Positions 1 to 7,145 are shown, numbered from the stretch's first letter. The stretch is 11,871 nucleotides of DNA from Candidatus Hydrothermarchaeota archaeon (GCA_015520145.1 WAQR01000165.1:1-11871); one strand, 5' to 3'. The notes: generated by a model from the letters alone, not told the origin. Made by a program: numbers and translations.

Positions 1-88
1 CCTGTAAAATAGTATATGGTATCTATCAATTTATAAACCTTCTGTCTGGAGACCAGAGGATTTAGACATCCTGGAAAAATATCCTTCC

Positions 89-110
89 ATTACCATAATA
101 TTATGGTAAT
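89..110. promoter_or_regulatory. Perfect 22-bp palindrome, possible operator
   Basis: The sequence from ATTACCAT through a central AATATT to ATGGTAAT is identical to its reverse complement over all 22 bases. It lies about 126 bases upstream of the MntA start, in AT-rich DNA with no supported gene. A perfect palindrome of this length fits a binding site for a dimeric regulator. It could equally be a cruciform or the end of a transcript from the left. A smaller inverted repeat (TCTGG-AGA-CCAGA, 45-57) lies just upstream. The rest of positions 1-236 shows nothing I can name. Which regulator would bind is unknown. Confidence 0.5.
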
Positions 111-236
111 AACACCATGAACGAAAAAAGTGAAAGTAGCAGATAAAAATGAAAACATCTAAATCGTGGAACATGCAAAAATATCACAATAGAACACAGC
201 CTGGCTATCTAAAAATGTCAAAAGAGGGTGTAAGAT

Positions 237-530
237 ATGAAAACCAGAAAAGAAATCTTAAAAACATTAACTGAAGAATTTCCGTATCTCAAAGAAAAAT
301 TCCATGTCAAAACCATAGGCCTGTTTGGCTCCTATGCCAGGGGGGAGCAGGCAGAAAAAAGCGATATTGACCTCCTGGTAGATTTTGAAAAGCCGGTAGA
401 TTTCTTCACGCTTATCGATCTTGAAGATCATCTGGCCGATAAGCTGGGGGTAAAAGTCGAGGTCGTGACTCCAGGATGCATAAAAGAGAGAATAAAACCG
501 TATATCATGGGGGATGTTGTCTATGTCTAA
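237..530 (+). CDS. mntA: MntA-like minimal nucleotidyltransferase, antitoxin of type VII toxin-antitoxin pair
   Basis: This 97-residue protein has the minimal nucleotidyltransferase signature GS-x10-D-x-D: G31-S32 in GLFGSYARGE, then D43 and D45 in SDIDLLVDF. In characterised MntA-HepT pairs, MntA is the antitoxin and inactivates HepT by adding AMP units to a tyrosine near the HEPN catalytic motif. The third acidic position, usually Asp in a KVDLVTP-like stretch, appears as Glu75 in KVEVVTP, which may still bind metal. The ATG at 237 follows a GAGGGTG ribosome-binding site (224-230) with six-base spacing. The gene overlaps the HEPN gene by eight bases, the classic arrangement for this pair. 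Length is normal and the frame is intact. Family assignment is firm; antitoxin activity is inferred from the family and partner. Confidence 0.92.
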   Translation: MKTRKEILKTLTEEFPYLKEKFHVKTIGLFGSYARGEQAEKSDIDLLVDFEKPVDFFTLIDLEDHLADKLGVKVEVVTPGCIKERIKPYIMGDVVYV

Positions 531-873
531 AAGAGACCAGGGGTTATTCCTGGAGGACATCCTGGAAGCCGTAGAAAGGATAGAAGAGTACACCGGCTCC
601 ATGGATTACGAGGACTTTCTGGAGGATAGAAAAACCGTAGATGCCGTATTGAAAAATCTGGAAATTATTGGCGAAGCCGTAAAAAACCTGTCAGATGAGA
701 TTAAGGAAGACCATCCGGAAGTACACTGGAAAGGAATGGCAGGGATGAGAGATAAACTAATTCACGGGTATTTTGGCGTGAACCCTCAAATCGTCTGGGA
801 GACCGTCCAGACCAGAATCCCTGAACTCAAGATTCAGATACGCAAAATCCTGGTAGAAAGGAGGGCATTGTGA
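523..873 (+). CDS. hepT: HepT-like HEPN-domain toxin (DUF86), RNase partner of MntA
   Basis: This protein of about 116 residues is all-helical in appearance and carries the HEPN RNase motif R-x4-H-x-Y as R76, H81 and Y83 in MRDKLIHGYF. That tyrosine is the residue AMPylated by MntA in studied systems. The N-terminus (MSKRDQGLFLEDILEAVERI) matches how HepT/DUF86 proteins usually begin. I chose ATG 523 because a GGGGG stretch (509-513) lies nine bases before it; the in-frame ATG at 514 would leave no spacer. The start falls inside the end of mntA, so translation is probably coupled. All catalytic residues are present, so an active toxin is expected. HEPN/MNT pairs are common in archaeal genomes and often sit within restriction-modification loci, as here. 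Confidence 0.92.
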   Translation: MSKRDQGLFLEDILEAVERIEEYTGSMDYEDFLEDRKTVDAVLKNLEIIGEAVKNLSDEIKEDHPEVHWKGMAGMRDKLIHGYFGVNPQIVWETVQTRIPELKIQIRKILVERRAL

Positions 874-883
874 ACGACCTCCT
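859..883 (+). other. Inverted repeat at the hepT stop codon
   Basis: AGGAGG (859-864) and CCTCCT (878-883) form a six-base-pair stem around a 13-base loop that contains the hepT stop codon. The left arm also resembles a strong ribosome-binding site, but no convincing gene follows: the GTG at 870 opens only ten codons. The stem could hide that site or modestly reduce read-through into the next gene. Function is unproven. Confidence 0.25.
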
Positions 884-969
884 CACCGGGAAAAAAGGGT
901 GAAGTTAGAGGTGGCGAGGTAGATGGCCGGAAACCATGAAACAAAAAGGTTAAACGTTGGAGGAACAAA

Positions 970-1740
970 ATGGGACACGATGAGATATTAGCATTGGTTG
1001 AAGAGCTGAAAAAATACGACAACGAAGAAGGATACAACATGTCCTACAGGGCGGTAAAAGAGAGCTTAAGCGGCACGGTTAGAAGTCTGGCTGCGAAGGG
1101 GGAAAGCGCCCTCGACCACCTCCACCCACTTCTCATCAATGAAGAGACGTGGAGCGCCCTGTTTGCCATTAAGGTATTAAGAGAGATCAAAAGCGAAAAG
1201 TCCATCCCCTACCTGATTAATTTCATATGGGAAAACGAATTCGGCGAGTACTGGGATGGATGCGAGGATGCCATGTTCGCCTTAGTTTCCATCGGCAGGC
1301 CAGCAGTAGCCCCTCTGCTTAAGAAAATAAAATCCGATTTTGAAGACAAAGTCTACCACCCCTTTCTCATCGGGTCATTGACTAAGATTAAAGATGAAAA
1401 GGTCTATTCCTTCATGAAAGAAACAGTGGAAGACTATATTAAGGACCCGGGGATGTACCGGGAATGGTTTAGGATTGGCGATTTCGTCTATGATCTTGAA
1501 GCCCAGGGAAGAAAAGAGATTTTACCTCTGCTTCGGGAGCTATATTCTATTAAGGGTTTATCAGAGTATGACAGAATAGAGATTCAGGATACCATCAGTG
1601 TCATCGAAGACCCTGAGAGGTTTAGACAAAATATTATAGAAAAACTGGGACCATTAACTCCCAGGAAAAAAATAGGACGAAACAAACCCTGTCCATGCGG
1701 CAGCGGGAAGAAATACAAGAAATGCTGCATGAAAAAATAG
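970..1740 (+). CDS. HEAT-like helical-repeat protein with C-terminal SEC-C zinc motif
   Basis: This 256-residue soluble protein has two parts. Residues about 55-215 are amphipathic helix pairs resembling degenerate HEAT repeats, such as [20 protein letters not shown] and [20 protein letters not shown]. The C-terminus is a SEC-C motif, [19 protein letters not shown], with zinc ligands C241, C243, C252 and C253. SEC-C was named from the SecA C-terminus and occurs as a tail on many unrelated proteins, so it suggests protein or nucleic-acid binding rather than a specific reaction. I see no enzymatic motif. Start choice is strong: GGAGG at 959-963 lies six bases before ATG 970. It sits 96 bases after hepT and 18 bases before hsdR, apparently in one operon, so an accessory role in the restriction or toxin-antitoxin module is possible. 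The domain calls are fair; the function is unknown. Confidence 0.75.
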   Translation: MGHDEILALVEELKKYDNEEGYNMSYRAVKESLSGTVRSLAAKGESALDHLHPLLINEETWSALFAIKVLREIKSEKSIPYLINFIWENEFGEYWDGCEDAMFALVSIGRPAVAPLLKKIKSDFEDKVYHPFLIGSLTKIKDEKVYSFMKETVEDYIKDPGMYREWFRIGDFVYDLEAQGRKEILPLLRELYSIKGLSEYDRIEIQDTISVIEDPERFRQNIIEKLGPLTPRKKIGRNKPCPCGSGKKYKKCCMKK

Positions 1741-1758
1741 AGAGGTAAGATCAAAGCA

Positions 1759-4700
1759 ATGAACTTTTCAGAAAAAACCCTCGTCGAAGACTACATAATC
1801 CAGAAACTCGAAGAAAAAGGCTGGAAATTTGTACCTCCAGATGAACTTGAGCGCGAGAGCCTCGACGAGCCCCTGCTACTAAACAATCTCGTCAGGGCAT
1901 TAAAAAAGCTAAACGCAGACAAAGGGCCTGGAGAAGACGAGATAAAGCAGGTCATAAACGAGCTGAAATTCAAATCAGGAATGGAAGGGATGAAAAATAT
2001 CCTCAACTTCTTCAAATCGGGAGTCCCGGTAAAATTCGAAAAAGACCGGGTGGTAAGACATATCCAGCTCTTCGATTATGACCCCGGCGGCATAGAAAAC
2101 AACGAATTCATTGTCACAAGACAGGCAGTCTACCAGAGCGGGGACAGGGTAATAAGGCCGGACGTGATGCTCTATATAAACGGCATCCCCCTGGTGGACA
2201 TCGAATGCAAAAATCCTGTGAGCTTCTCAGAAAACTGGCACAACGCCTACATGCAGATAAAAGACTACGAAAAACTCATCCCCGAACTCTACAAATACGT
2301 CCAGATAGGCATAGCCGCAGAGCAGACAGCAAGATACTTCCCCACAGTCCCCTGGCAAAAAGATGTCAAAATCCACCTCTGGAGAGAGGAAGGAAAAGAC
2401 GACATCGACTCCATCATCGAAATGCTATCAAAAGGGACCCTCCTAAACATCATCCGTTACTACCTCTTCTTCAGGGAAGAGAGAGGAGAAGAGACCAAAG
2501 TCATCACAAGATACATGCAGTACAGGGCATCTGAAAAGATTGTCAGGCGGGTCATCGACAACCTCGAAGGCAGGGAAGACAAAAACAGGGGACTCATATG
2601 GCACTGGCAGGGTTCAGGCAAGACCCTCACCATGATCTTTGCAGCCAACAAGCTTTACCACCAAAAACAACTGGGAAACCCCACTATCTTCTTCATCGTC
2701 GACAGGACTGACCTCGAAGACCAGCACTTTATTGGATTCAACGCCCTGGACATCGTAAAGCCCGAAATCATCGGCTCAATCAATGACTTGAAGGATGTAA
2801 TAAGGCACGATGAATGCCGCGGCAAGAGAGGGATAATGATAACACTTGTCCACAAATTCAGGCCAGACGAACTTGACACCCTGCAAAAAGAACTGGAAGA
2901 ACAATCGAAAGAGAGGGAAACCATCCTCACAAGGAAAAACGTCATAGCCTTCATAGACGAGGGCCACAGGACACAGTACGGCATCCTTGCAGGCCAGATG
3001 AAAAAGATCCTTCAGAACGCCTTCTTCTTTGCCTTCACAGGGACACCCATCTCAAAGAAACACCAGGACACCTACAAAGAGTTCAGCTATCCGCCTGACG
3101 AACCCTACCTCGACAGATACTTCATAACCGATTCAATCAAAGACGGGTTCACAAAAAAGATAGTCTACCAGCCAAGACTTGAAAAGTTCCACCTCAAAAA
3201 GGACATGCTCGATACCTTCCTGGAGGTGGAATTCGAAGAACTGGATGAGGATGTCAGGGAAGAGGTAGAAGACCGGGTCAGGAGAAAGCTCAACTCCATG
3301 AACGCGTATCTCCAGAACCCAGAACGGATTGAAATGATCGCCCGGGATATCGCCGAGCACTTCAGGGAAAACCTTGATGGACGCTTCAAGGCAATGGTGG
3401 TTGCAGTCAGCAGGGAAGCCTGCATCCTCTATAAACTGGCCCTGGATAAACATCTCCCAAGAGAATATTCTGAGGTCGTCATGACCTACGAAAGCCGGGA
3501 AAAAGAGCCTGTCAGAAACTACATAAAAGAGGCAAGGGCCAGGTACGGCGGGAGAGACATGGATGACATCAAAAAGGACTCAATCGAGAAATTCAAAGAA
3601 GAAGAGGTCCCAAAGATACTCATAGTAACCAACATGCTCCTTGCAGGATTCGATGCCCCAGTACTCCAGACCATGTACCTGGACAAACCTTTAAGAGAGC
3701 ACCACATCCTCCAGGCAATCGCAAGGACGAATAGGCCATTTAAAGATGCAAAAGAAGCAGGACTCATTATAGACTATGTAGGGATACTAAAAGAGGTCAA
3801 AAAGGCATTTGAGTCATACAGCAAAGACTACCAGGGTGCGATCTATGACATCACCGCACTACGAAAAGACTTTGCCGATATTACAGGTGAAATCCTCGGC
3901 CTCTTTGAAGGCATCGAAAAATACAGATACGACAGAAAGACCATGCTGAAAGCTATTGAGGTTCTCACAACTGGCGAAAAAAACAGCAGGATATTCATCG
4001 AAAATTACAGAACCTTAAGAAGACTCTTCGAGCTCCTTGCATCAGACGAGTCAAAGATAGACCTATTACCCAAGTACAGATGGATATCCGCAGTCTACAC
4101 TTACTACCTCAAAATGGTCATAAGAGAACAGCCGGGCTATGAGAACCTTGCCCGGAAATATTTCAGGAAGACGCTAAAATATGTCCATGAGAGTACTGAG
4201 ATCTCAGACCTGGAAAAAGACCTGCCTGTAGTTGAATTTGGCAGCGACTTTCTGGAAAACCTGGAAAAACATGCCAGGACAAAAGAAGAGAAGGCAGCCA
4301 GCATCGTCTTCACCCTCAACAGGTACGTCCTCGTTGAAACACAAAAAAGCCCTGTTTATGAATCCCTCTCAGAAAAGGTGGAGAGGATCCTCAACCTCTG
4401 GAAGGAAAAGACAAAAGACTTCGAAAAGATCTACAAAGAGGGTGTGGAGGTCTTCAAAAGAGGTATAGAACTCACCAGGAGGCAGAAGGAACTGAAGTTC
4501 AGTGACTGGGAATACTCGGTACTGCTGACATTGGAAAATGAAGAGAAGATCAAAAGATGTCCTGGATATCCTGAACTGATAGAAGATGTGAGAGAACTCT
4601 CAGACATCCTGGACAGGCAAAGGTTTCCAGGATGGACAATGCAGCAGGCTGCCAGAAAAAAAGTGGAACGGGCACTTCGCAAATTCATCAGGAGATATGT

Positions 4701-4788
4701 CAGGCGGTGCGGGATGACCCTAAGCGAGCTCGACTCACTGTACCAGAAATTGATAGGAAACGTGAGGGAATATGGCAAATCAGGTTAG
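1759..4788 (+). CDS. hsdR: Type I restriction endonuclease subunit R (HsdR)
   Basis: HsdR is the motor and nuclease subunit of type I restriction enzymes: it translocates DNA using ATP and cuts unmodified DNA at a distance. This 1009-residue protein has the usual length and domain order. The N-terminal PD-(D/E)xK nuclease shows D135 (IRPDVMLY) and E149-x-K151 (DIECKNP). The superfamily 2 motor has Walker A GSGKT (285-289), the DEGH box (400-403), FTGTP (426-430), GFDAP (630-634) and the motif VI region QAIARTNRPF (652-661). A helical C-terminal region, which in this family contacts the methylase core, follows. All key residues are present and the frame is unbroken, so an active subunit is expected. 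HsdM and HsdS are not in the window. HsdR needs both for sequence-specific restriction, so they probably lie upstream of position 1 or elsewhere. The gene overlaps the downstream metallopeptidase gene by 17 bases. Confidence 0.96.
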   Translation: MNFSEKTLVEDYIIQKLEEKGWKFVPPDELERESLDEPLLLNNLVRALKKLNADKGPGEDEIKQVINELKFKSGMEGMKNILNFFKSGVPVKFEKDRVVRHIQLFDYDPGGIENNEFIVTRQAVYQSGDRVIRPDVMLYINGIPLVDIECKNPVSFSENWHNAYMQIKDYEKLIPELYKYVQIGIAAEQTARYFPTVPWQKDVKIHLWREEGKDDIDSIIEMLSKGTLLNIIRYYLFFREERGEETKVITRYMQYRASEKIVRRVIDNLEGREDKNRGLIWHWQGSGKTLTMIFAANKLYHQKQLGNPTIFFIVDRTDLEDQHFIGFNALDIVKPEIIGSINDLKDVIRHDECRGKRGIMITLVHKFRPDELDTLQKELEEQSKERETILTRKNVIAFIDEGHRTQYGILAGQMKKILQNAFFFAFTGTPISKKHQDTYKEFSYPPDEPYLDRYFITDSIKDGFTKKIVYQPRLEKFHLKKDMLDTFLEVEFEELDEDVREEVEDRVRRKLNSMNAYLQNPERIEMIARDIAEHFRENLDGRFKAMVVAVSREACILYKLALDKHLPREYSEVVMTYESREKEPVRNYIKEARARYGGRDMDDIKKDSIEKFKEEEVPKILIVTNMLLAGFDAPVLQTMYLDKPLREHHILQAIARTNRPFKDAKEAGLIIDYVGILKEVKKAFESYSKDYQGAIYDITALRKDFADITGEILGLFEGIEKYRYDRKTMLKAIEVLTTGEKNSRIFIENYRTLRRLFELLASDESKIDLLPKYRWISAVYTYYLKMVIREQPGYENLARKYFRKTLKYVHESTEISDLEKDLPVVEFGSDFLENLEKHARTKEEKAASIVFTLNRYVLVETQKSPVYESLSEKVERILNLWKEKTKDFEKIYKEGVEVFKRGIELTRRQKELKFSDWEYSVLLTLENEEKIKRCPGYPELIEDVRELSDILDRQRFPGWTMQQAARKKVERALRKFIRRYVRRCGMTLSELDSLYQKLIGNVREYGKSG

Positions 4789-5326
4789 CATCAACGGCAT
4801 GGATATCCAGTACGATGTATCATTTAGAGATATAAAATATCCACGACTCGAATTTAAAACAGGGACATTGCTCCTCGTTTTACCGAGAAATGCCGATGAA
4901 AAAGAGATAATAAAAAAGCACGAAAAATGGATATACCACCGAAGCCTGGAGATCAAAACCGCACTTGAGACGTCCAGAGAAAAAACGCTTGTCCTTGACA
5001 GGACAGATGACGAATTTAAAAGACTTGTAGAATCATTTGCAAAAGAAGTTTCCAGAGAACTGGGCGTGAATATAAACCACATCTATTTTAAGAAGATGAG
5101 ATCCAAATGGGGCAGTTGCAGTTCTAAAAAGAATCTGACCATCAACACACTTCTAAAATACCTGCCTGAAGATTTAGTGAGATACGTGGTATATCACGAG
5201 ACCGTCCACCTGATTGAGAGGAGACACAACAAACGGTTCTGGGAACTGGTCTCCTCAAGATTTGAAAACCCTAAGGAACGCGAAAAAGACCTCCTGGGAC
5301 ACTGGTTCTTAATTCCCGGCTTTTAG
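4772..5326 (+). CDS. YgjP-like (DUF45) zinc metallopeptidase-family protein
   Basis: This 184-residue protein belongs to the YgjP/DUF45 (COG1451) family of zinc-dependent hydrolases, with the SprT/M48-like fold. It has the HExxH site H142-E143-T-V-H146, a likely third ligand H152 in RRHNKRFW, and the family hallmark SKWGSCSS at 111-118. No signal peptide or membrane segment is visible. Its ATG (4772) lies inside the end of hsdR with GAGGG at 4764-4768; spacing is short, and Met10 (4799) is an alternative start without a good site. Family members are often found beside type I hsdR genes, which fits here, but their role in restriction is not established. Proteolytic turnover of a restriction subunit is one idea. 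Family assignment is confident; substrate and role are unknown. Confidence 0.9.
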   Translation: MANQVSINGMDIQYDVSFRDIKYPRLEFKTGTLLLVLPRNADEKEIIKKHEKWIYHRSLEIKTALETSREKTLVLDRTDDEFKRLVESFAKEVSRELGVNINHIYFKKMRSKWGSCSSKKNLTINTLLKYLPEDLVRYVVYHETVHLIERRHNKRFWELVSSRFENPKEREKDLLGHWFLIPGF

Positions 5327-5378
5327 CCTCATTCCCAAGTCAGATGTTTTGGACATGCCTTATAGGTTAAGCCGGGAA
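5313..5378 (+). terminator. Inverted repeat around the stop of the metallopeptidase gene
   Basis: TTCCCGGCTT (5313-5322) and AAGCCGGGAA (5369-5378) are perfect 10-base inverted copies separated by 46 bases that include the stop codon (5324-5326). A second partial complement, GGGAATT at 5386-5392, could pair with AATTCCC at 5311-5317 instead. No T-run follows, so this is not a typical archaeal oligo-T terminator. It could be a 3' stabilising stem or an element boundary. The stem is seen directly; the role is a guess. Confidence 0.35.
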
Positions 5379-5475
5379 AAATTATGGGAATTTCAAAGTT
5401 TCATTCGGAGATACTAGAGGTCATCGTAAGTCTTTTATAGTCCAAAACCCAAACTACAGTGAGACTGATTTAACA

Positions 5476-5660
5476 GCGATGGTGGCAAGGCGCAAATCAA
5501 GTCTAATCATTGTATACACGCGATGGTGGCTGATCAATTAGGTGTACTCAGAGACGATGATAATTGAGATGATGATAGTTAATTAGTGATGGTAGGTCAA
5601 TTTTATACATACATGTGATCGTGGCTAATCAATTATGTGTATGGATGCGGATGGTGGCCA
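5476..5660 (+). repeat. Degenerate repeats with GATGGTGGC core in a 350-base non-coding stretch
   Basis: The gap 5327-5676 has no credible gene. Within it the 9-mer GATGGTGGC occurs exactly at 5478, 5522 and 5650, with near copies GATGGTAGG at 5588 and GATCGTGGC at 5617. Longer similarity links 5520-5548 with 5615-5643 (23 of 29 positions by eye): core, then ATCAATTA, then GTGTA. Copy spacing is irregular (44, 66, 29 and 33 bases), unlike CRISPR. AT motifs TTTTATAG (5433-5440) and TTTTATAC (5601-5608) could serve as TATA boxes for the regulator that follows. The repeats may be operator sites for that regulator or remnants of a repeated element. Confidence 0.5.
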
Positions 5661-5676
5661 TGTGACGTGGTAGAAG

Positions 5677-6546
5677 ATGAAGAAGAAGATATCAAGAGAA
5701 CATGTCCCGGACAGGCTGATATTTGTCGACAGGTTTTATGAAAAAGGGCCTGCCGTCTTTTTGTATGGCAGAGACAGGGACAAATTTGAGGTATTCAGGT
5801 CATTTTTTCAGGCAGGTCAGAACGGCGGTGACCATATATACGCGTATCTCAAGAAATACGAAAAGAATAAACTCGAAAATTATTTTAAAGATTATCCATC
5901 TCTCCGCTACATACACCTGGATAAGTCTAATCCAGAAGGACTAAAAAAGGAAATAAATAATATCAACTCTAAAAACATCAGATTGATACTGGACTTTGAC
6001 GGACAATATGACCTGGAAAATTTCATCGATATTTTCATACTTCTAGGAAAAATCCCCAAAAATAACGCTGTATTGTTCTCACACGATATAGACCACCTGG
6101 ATCAGGAGAAACTTGGTGTTCTAAAGGACATCTCTGAGAGGATTATCATATCCACAAACGATGGCTCGGTAATCTTCAGCTCCCTGCATAAAAGAGAGGG
6201 AAGTTCGCCGTCCTTTAGCACGATTTCAAAGACCAACGCAGAATATTATGTCAAAAGGTCGTTTGACGTATTGATCCTGTCCATACTCTACAAAAAATCG
6301 ATGTGCGGCCTGGACATAATAAAGGCATTTGTCTCGAATTTCGGGATACTTCCAAATCAGGGCGTGGTTTATCCCTTTCTATATTCACTTGAAAAGAAAG
6401 GACTTGCAAAAAGCCGGATAGAACCTGACAATAAAACAAAGGTATACTCGCTGACAGAATCCGGGAGAGATTTTGTAAAAGACAGGATTAAAGAGTACCG
6501 CATTATCCAGGAAAGGATACTGGACTTTGTCAGTCAATCACTCTAG
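5677..6546 (+). CDS. PadR-type winged-helix regulator with N-terminal DcmR/MEDS-like sensory region
   Basis: This 289-residue protein has two parts. Residues about 190-285 are a PadR-family winged helix: LILSILYKKSMCGLDIIKAF, then VVYPFLYSLEKKGLAKSRI, and a wing ending VYSLTESGRDF. Residues about 12-170 resemble the MEDS sensory domain described in DcmR and many methanogen regulators: a strand with AVFLYGRD, a helix leading to FFQAGQNGGDHIYAYL, and later hydrophobic strands (RLILDFDG, AVLFSHDIDH). I see no Walker A motif. The protein therefore probably binds DNA as a dimer and responds to an unknown signal. ATG 5677 is the earliest possible start, because an in-frame stop lies at 5671-5673; no strong ribosome-binding site precedes it. 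The upstream repeats are candidate autoregulatory sites. The PadR call is good, the sensory call moderate. Confidence 0.78.
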   Translation: MKKKISREHVPDRLIFVDRFYEKGPAVFLYGRDRDKFEVFRSFFQAGQNGGDHIYAYLKKYEKNKLENYFKDYPSLRYIHLDKSNPEGLKKEINNINSKNIRLILDFDGQYDLENFIDIFILLGKIPKNNAVLFSHDIDHLDQEKLGVLKDISERIIISTNDGSVIFSSLHKREGSSPSFSTISKTNAEYYVKRSFDVLILSILYKKSMCGLDIIKAFVSNFGILPNQGVVYPFLYSLEKKGLAKSRIEPDNKTKVYSLTESGRDFVKDRIKEYRIIQERILDFVSQSL

Positions 6547-6576
6547 TCGCCCCCCTCTAAAATGTTTAAAAAAATG

Positions 6577-6607
6577 TTTCAAAAATTGAAAAACAACGTT
6601 TATATCC
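6577..6607 (+). promoter_or_regulatory. Inverted repeat next to an archaeal TATA-like box
   Basis: TTTCAAAAATTGAAA (6577-6591) is an inverted repeat with six-base arms. It lies six bases before CGTTTATATCC (6597-6607), a good match to the archaeal TATA box TTTAWA-type consensus. A direct repeat AAAATGTTT (6559-6567 and 6571-6579) overlaps its left edge. The inverted repeat covers the place where the BRE and TFB would bind, a normal site for a repressor. Transcription would start near 6630, leaving a leader of about 140 bases before the gene at 6771. Assignment rests on motif matching only. Confidence 0.45.
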
Positions 6608-6770
6608 AAAAACATCCAAGACATAGATATACACAAACGTGAGTATTGGCACAAATATCCTGGCATGAGTAGGGGGAAGGATTTTGATATCTACGCAAAT
6701 ACATACCAAGGTACATACAAATAAAGGATATTAAAATATGAGGAGAATATAACGATTGAGGGGAGGAAAG

Positions 6771-7097
6771 ATGAATAAATTATGCTATATTGACCCGCAC
6801 ATACTACGAGCGCTGAACAAAAGTGAATTGAGAAAGAAGGTTCTATTCTATCTATACAGGATATACCCGAACCACACCTACCTATCAGAACTTGCAAGGG
6901 CTGTAAAGTCTGACCCTTCAAACGTCCTTGGATGTCTAAGAGGGCTTGGCAGCAGGTATAAGGACAACAGTTCTCTTGTCGAGATGGGCCTGGTAGAGGT
7001 TATCAAAAACAACGGCTACACATACTATAGATTATGCGACAATGCCAGGGAGATTGTGGAATATTCCAGGGAACACTATCAGGATTACTGGAAATAG
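6771..7097 (+). CDS. Small archaeal winged-helix transcriptional regulator
   Basis: This is a basic 108-residue protein of an archaeal winged-helix type. It starts IDPHILRALNKSELRKKVL, continues with a YLSELARAVKSDPSNVLGCL segment that reads as the helix-turn-helix (about residues 36-57), and ends with a wing-like GLVEVIKNNGYTYYRL. It probably regulates transcription; targets and any ligand are unknown, and no sensor domain is present. ATG 6771 is chosen because GGGAGG (6761-6766) precedes it by four bases; the TTG at 6756 lies upstream of that site and is unlikely. It follows the PadR-like gene by 224 bases, with its own promoter-like sequence, and converges on the zinc-ribbon gene. Good confidence in the fold, none in the target. 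Confidence 0.82.
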   Translation: MNKLCYIDPHILRALNKSELRKKVLFYLYRIYPNHTYLSELARAVKSDPSNVLGCLRGLGSRYKDNSSLVEMGLVEVIKNNGYTYYRLCDNAREIVEYSREHYQDYWK

Positions 7098-7112
7098 AGT
7101 GGTGTCGTATCG

Positions 7113-7145
7113 GGGTCAGACCTAGTATTTTTTAATCTGTGACCC
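7113..7145. terminator. Possible bidirectional terminator between convergent genes
   Basis: The two convergent genes are only 24 bases apart. GGGTCA (7113-7118) and TGACCC (7140-7145) can pair across a 21-base loop containing TTTTTT (7128-7133). An oligo-T run is the usual archaeal termination signal for the + strand gene. The right arm lies inside the last codons of the - strand gene. Weak but plausible. Confidence 0.3.

Noticed and set aside
149..274. Small reading frame of 41 codons beginning ATGAAAACATCT upstream of and overlapping mntA
   Set aside because: No ribosome-binding site, no recognisable protein, and it overlaps the start of mntA, which has its own good site.
923..991. A 22-codon reading frame between hepT and the SEC-C gene
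   Set aside because: It overlaps the well-supported start at 970, the GAGGT before it is too close, and the peptide resembles nothing I know.
3133..3453. Antisense open frames inside hsdR
   Set aside because: They mirror conserved hsdR coding sequence, lack ribosome-binding sites and show no protein motif.
5476..5660. CRISPR array
   Set aside because: The repeats are short, degenerate and irregularly spaced, and no Cas genes are present.
6665..6724. A 19-codon possible leader peptide in the long 5' region of the small winged-helix gene
   Set aside because: No ribosome-binding site and no regulatory codon run; chance open frames of this size are common.
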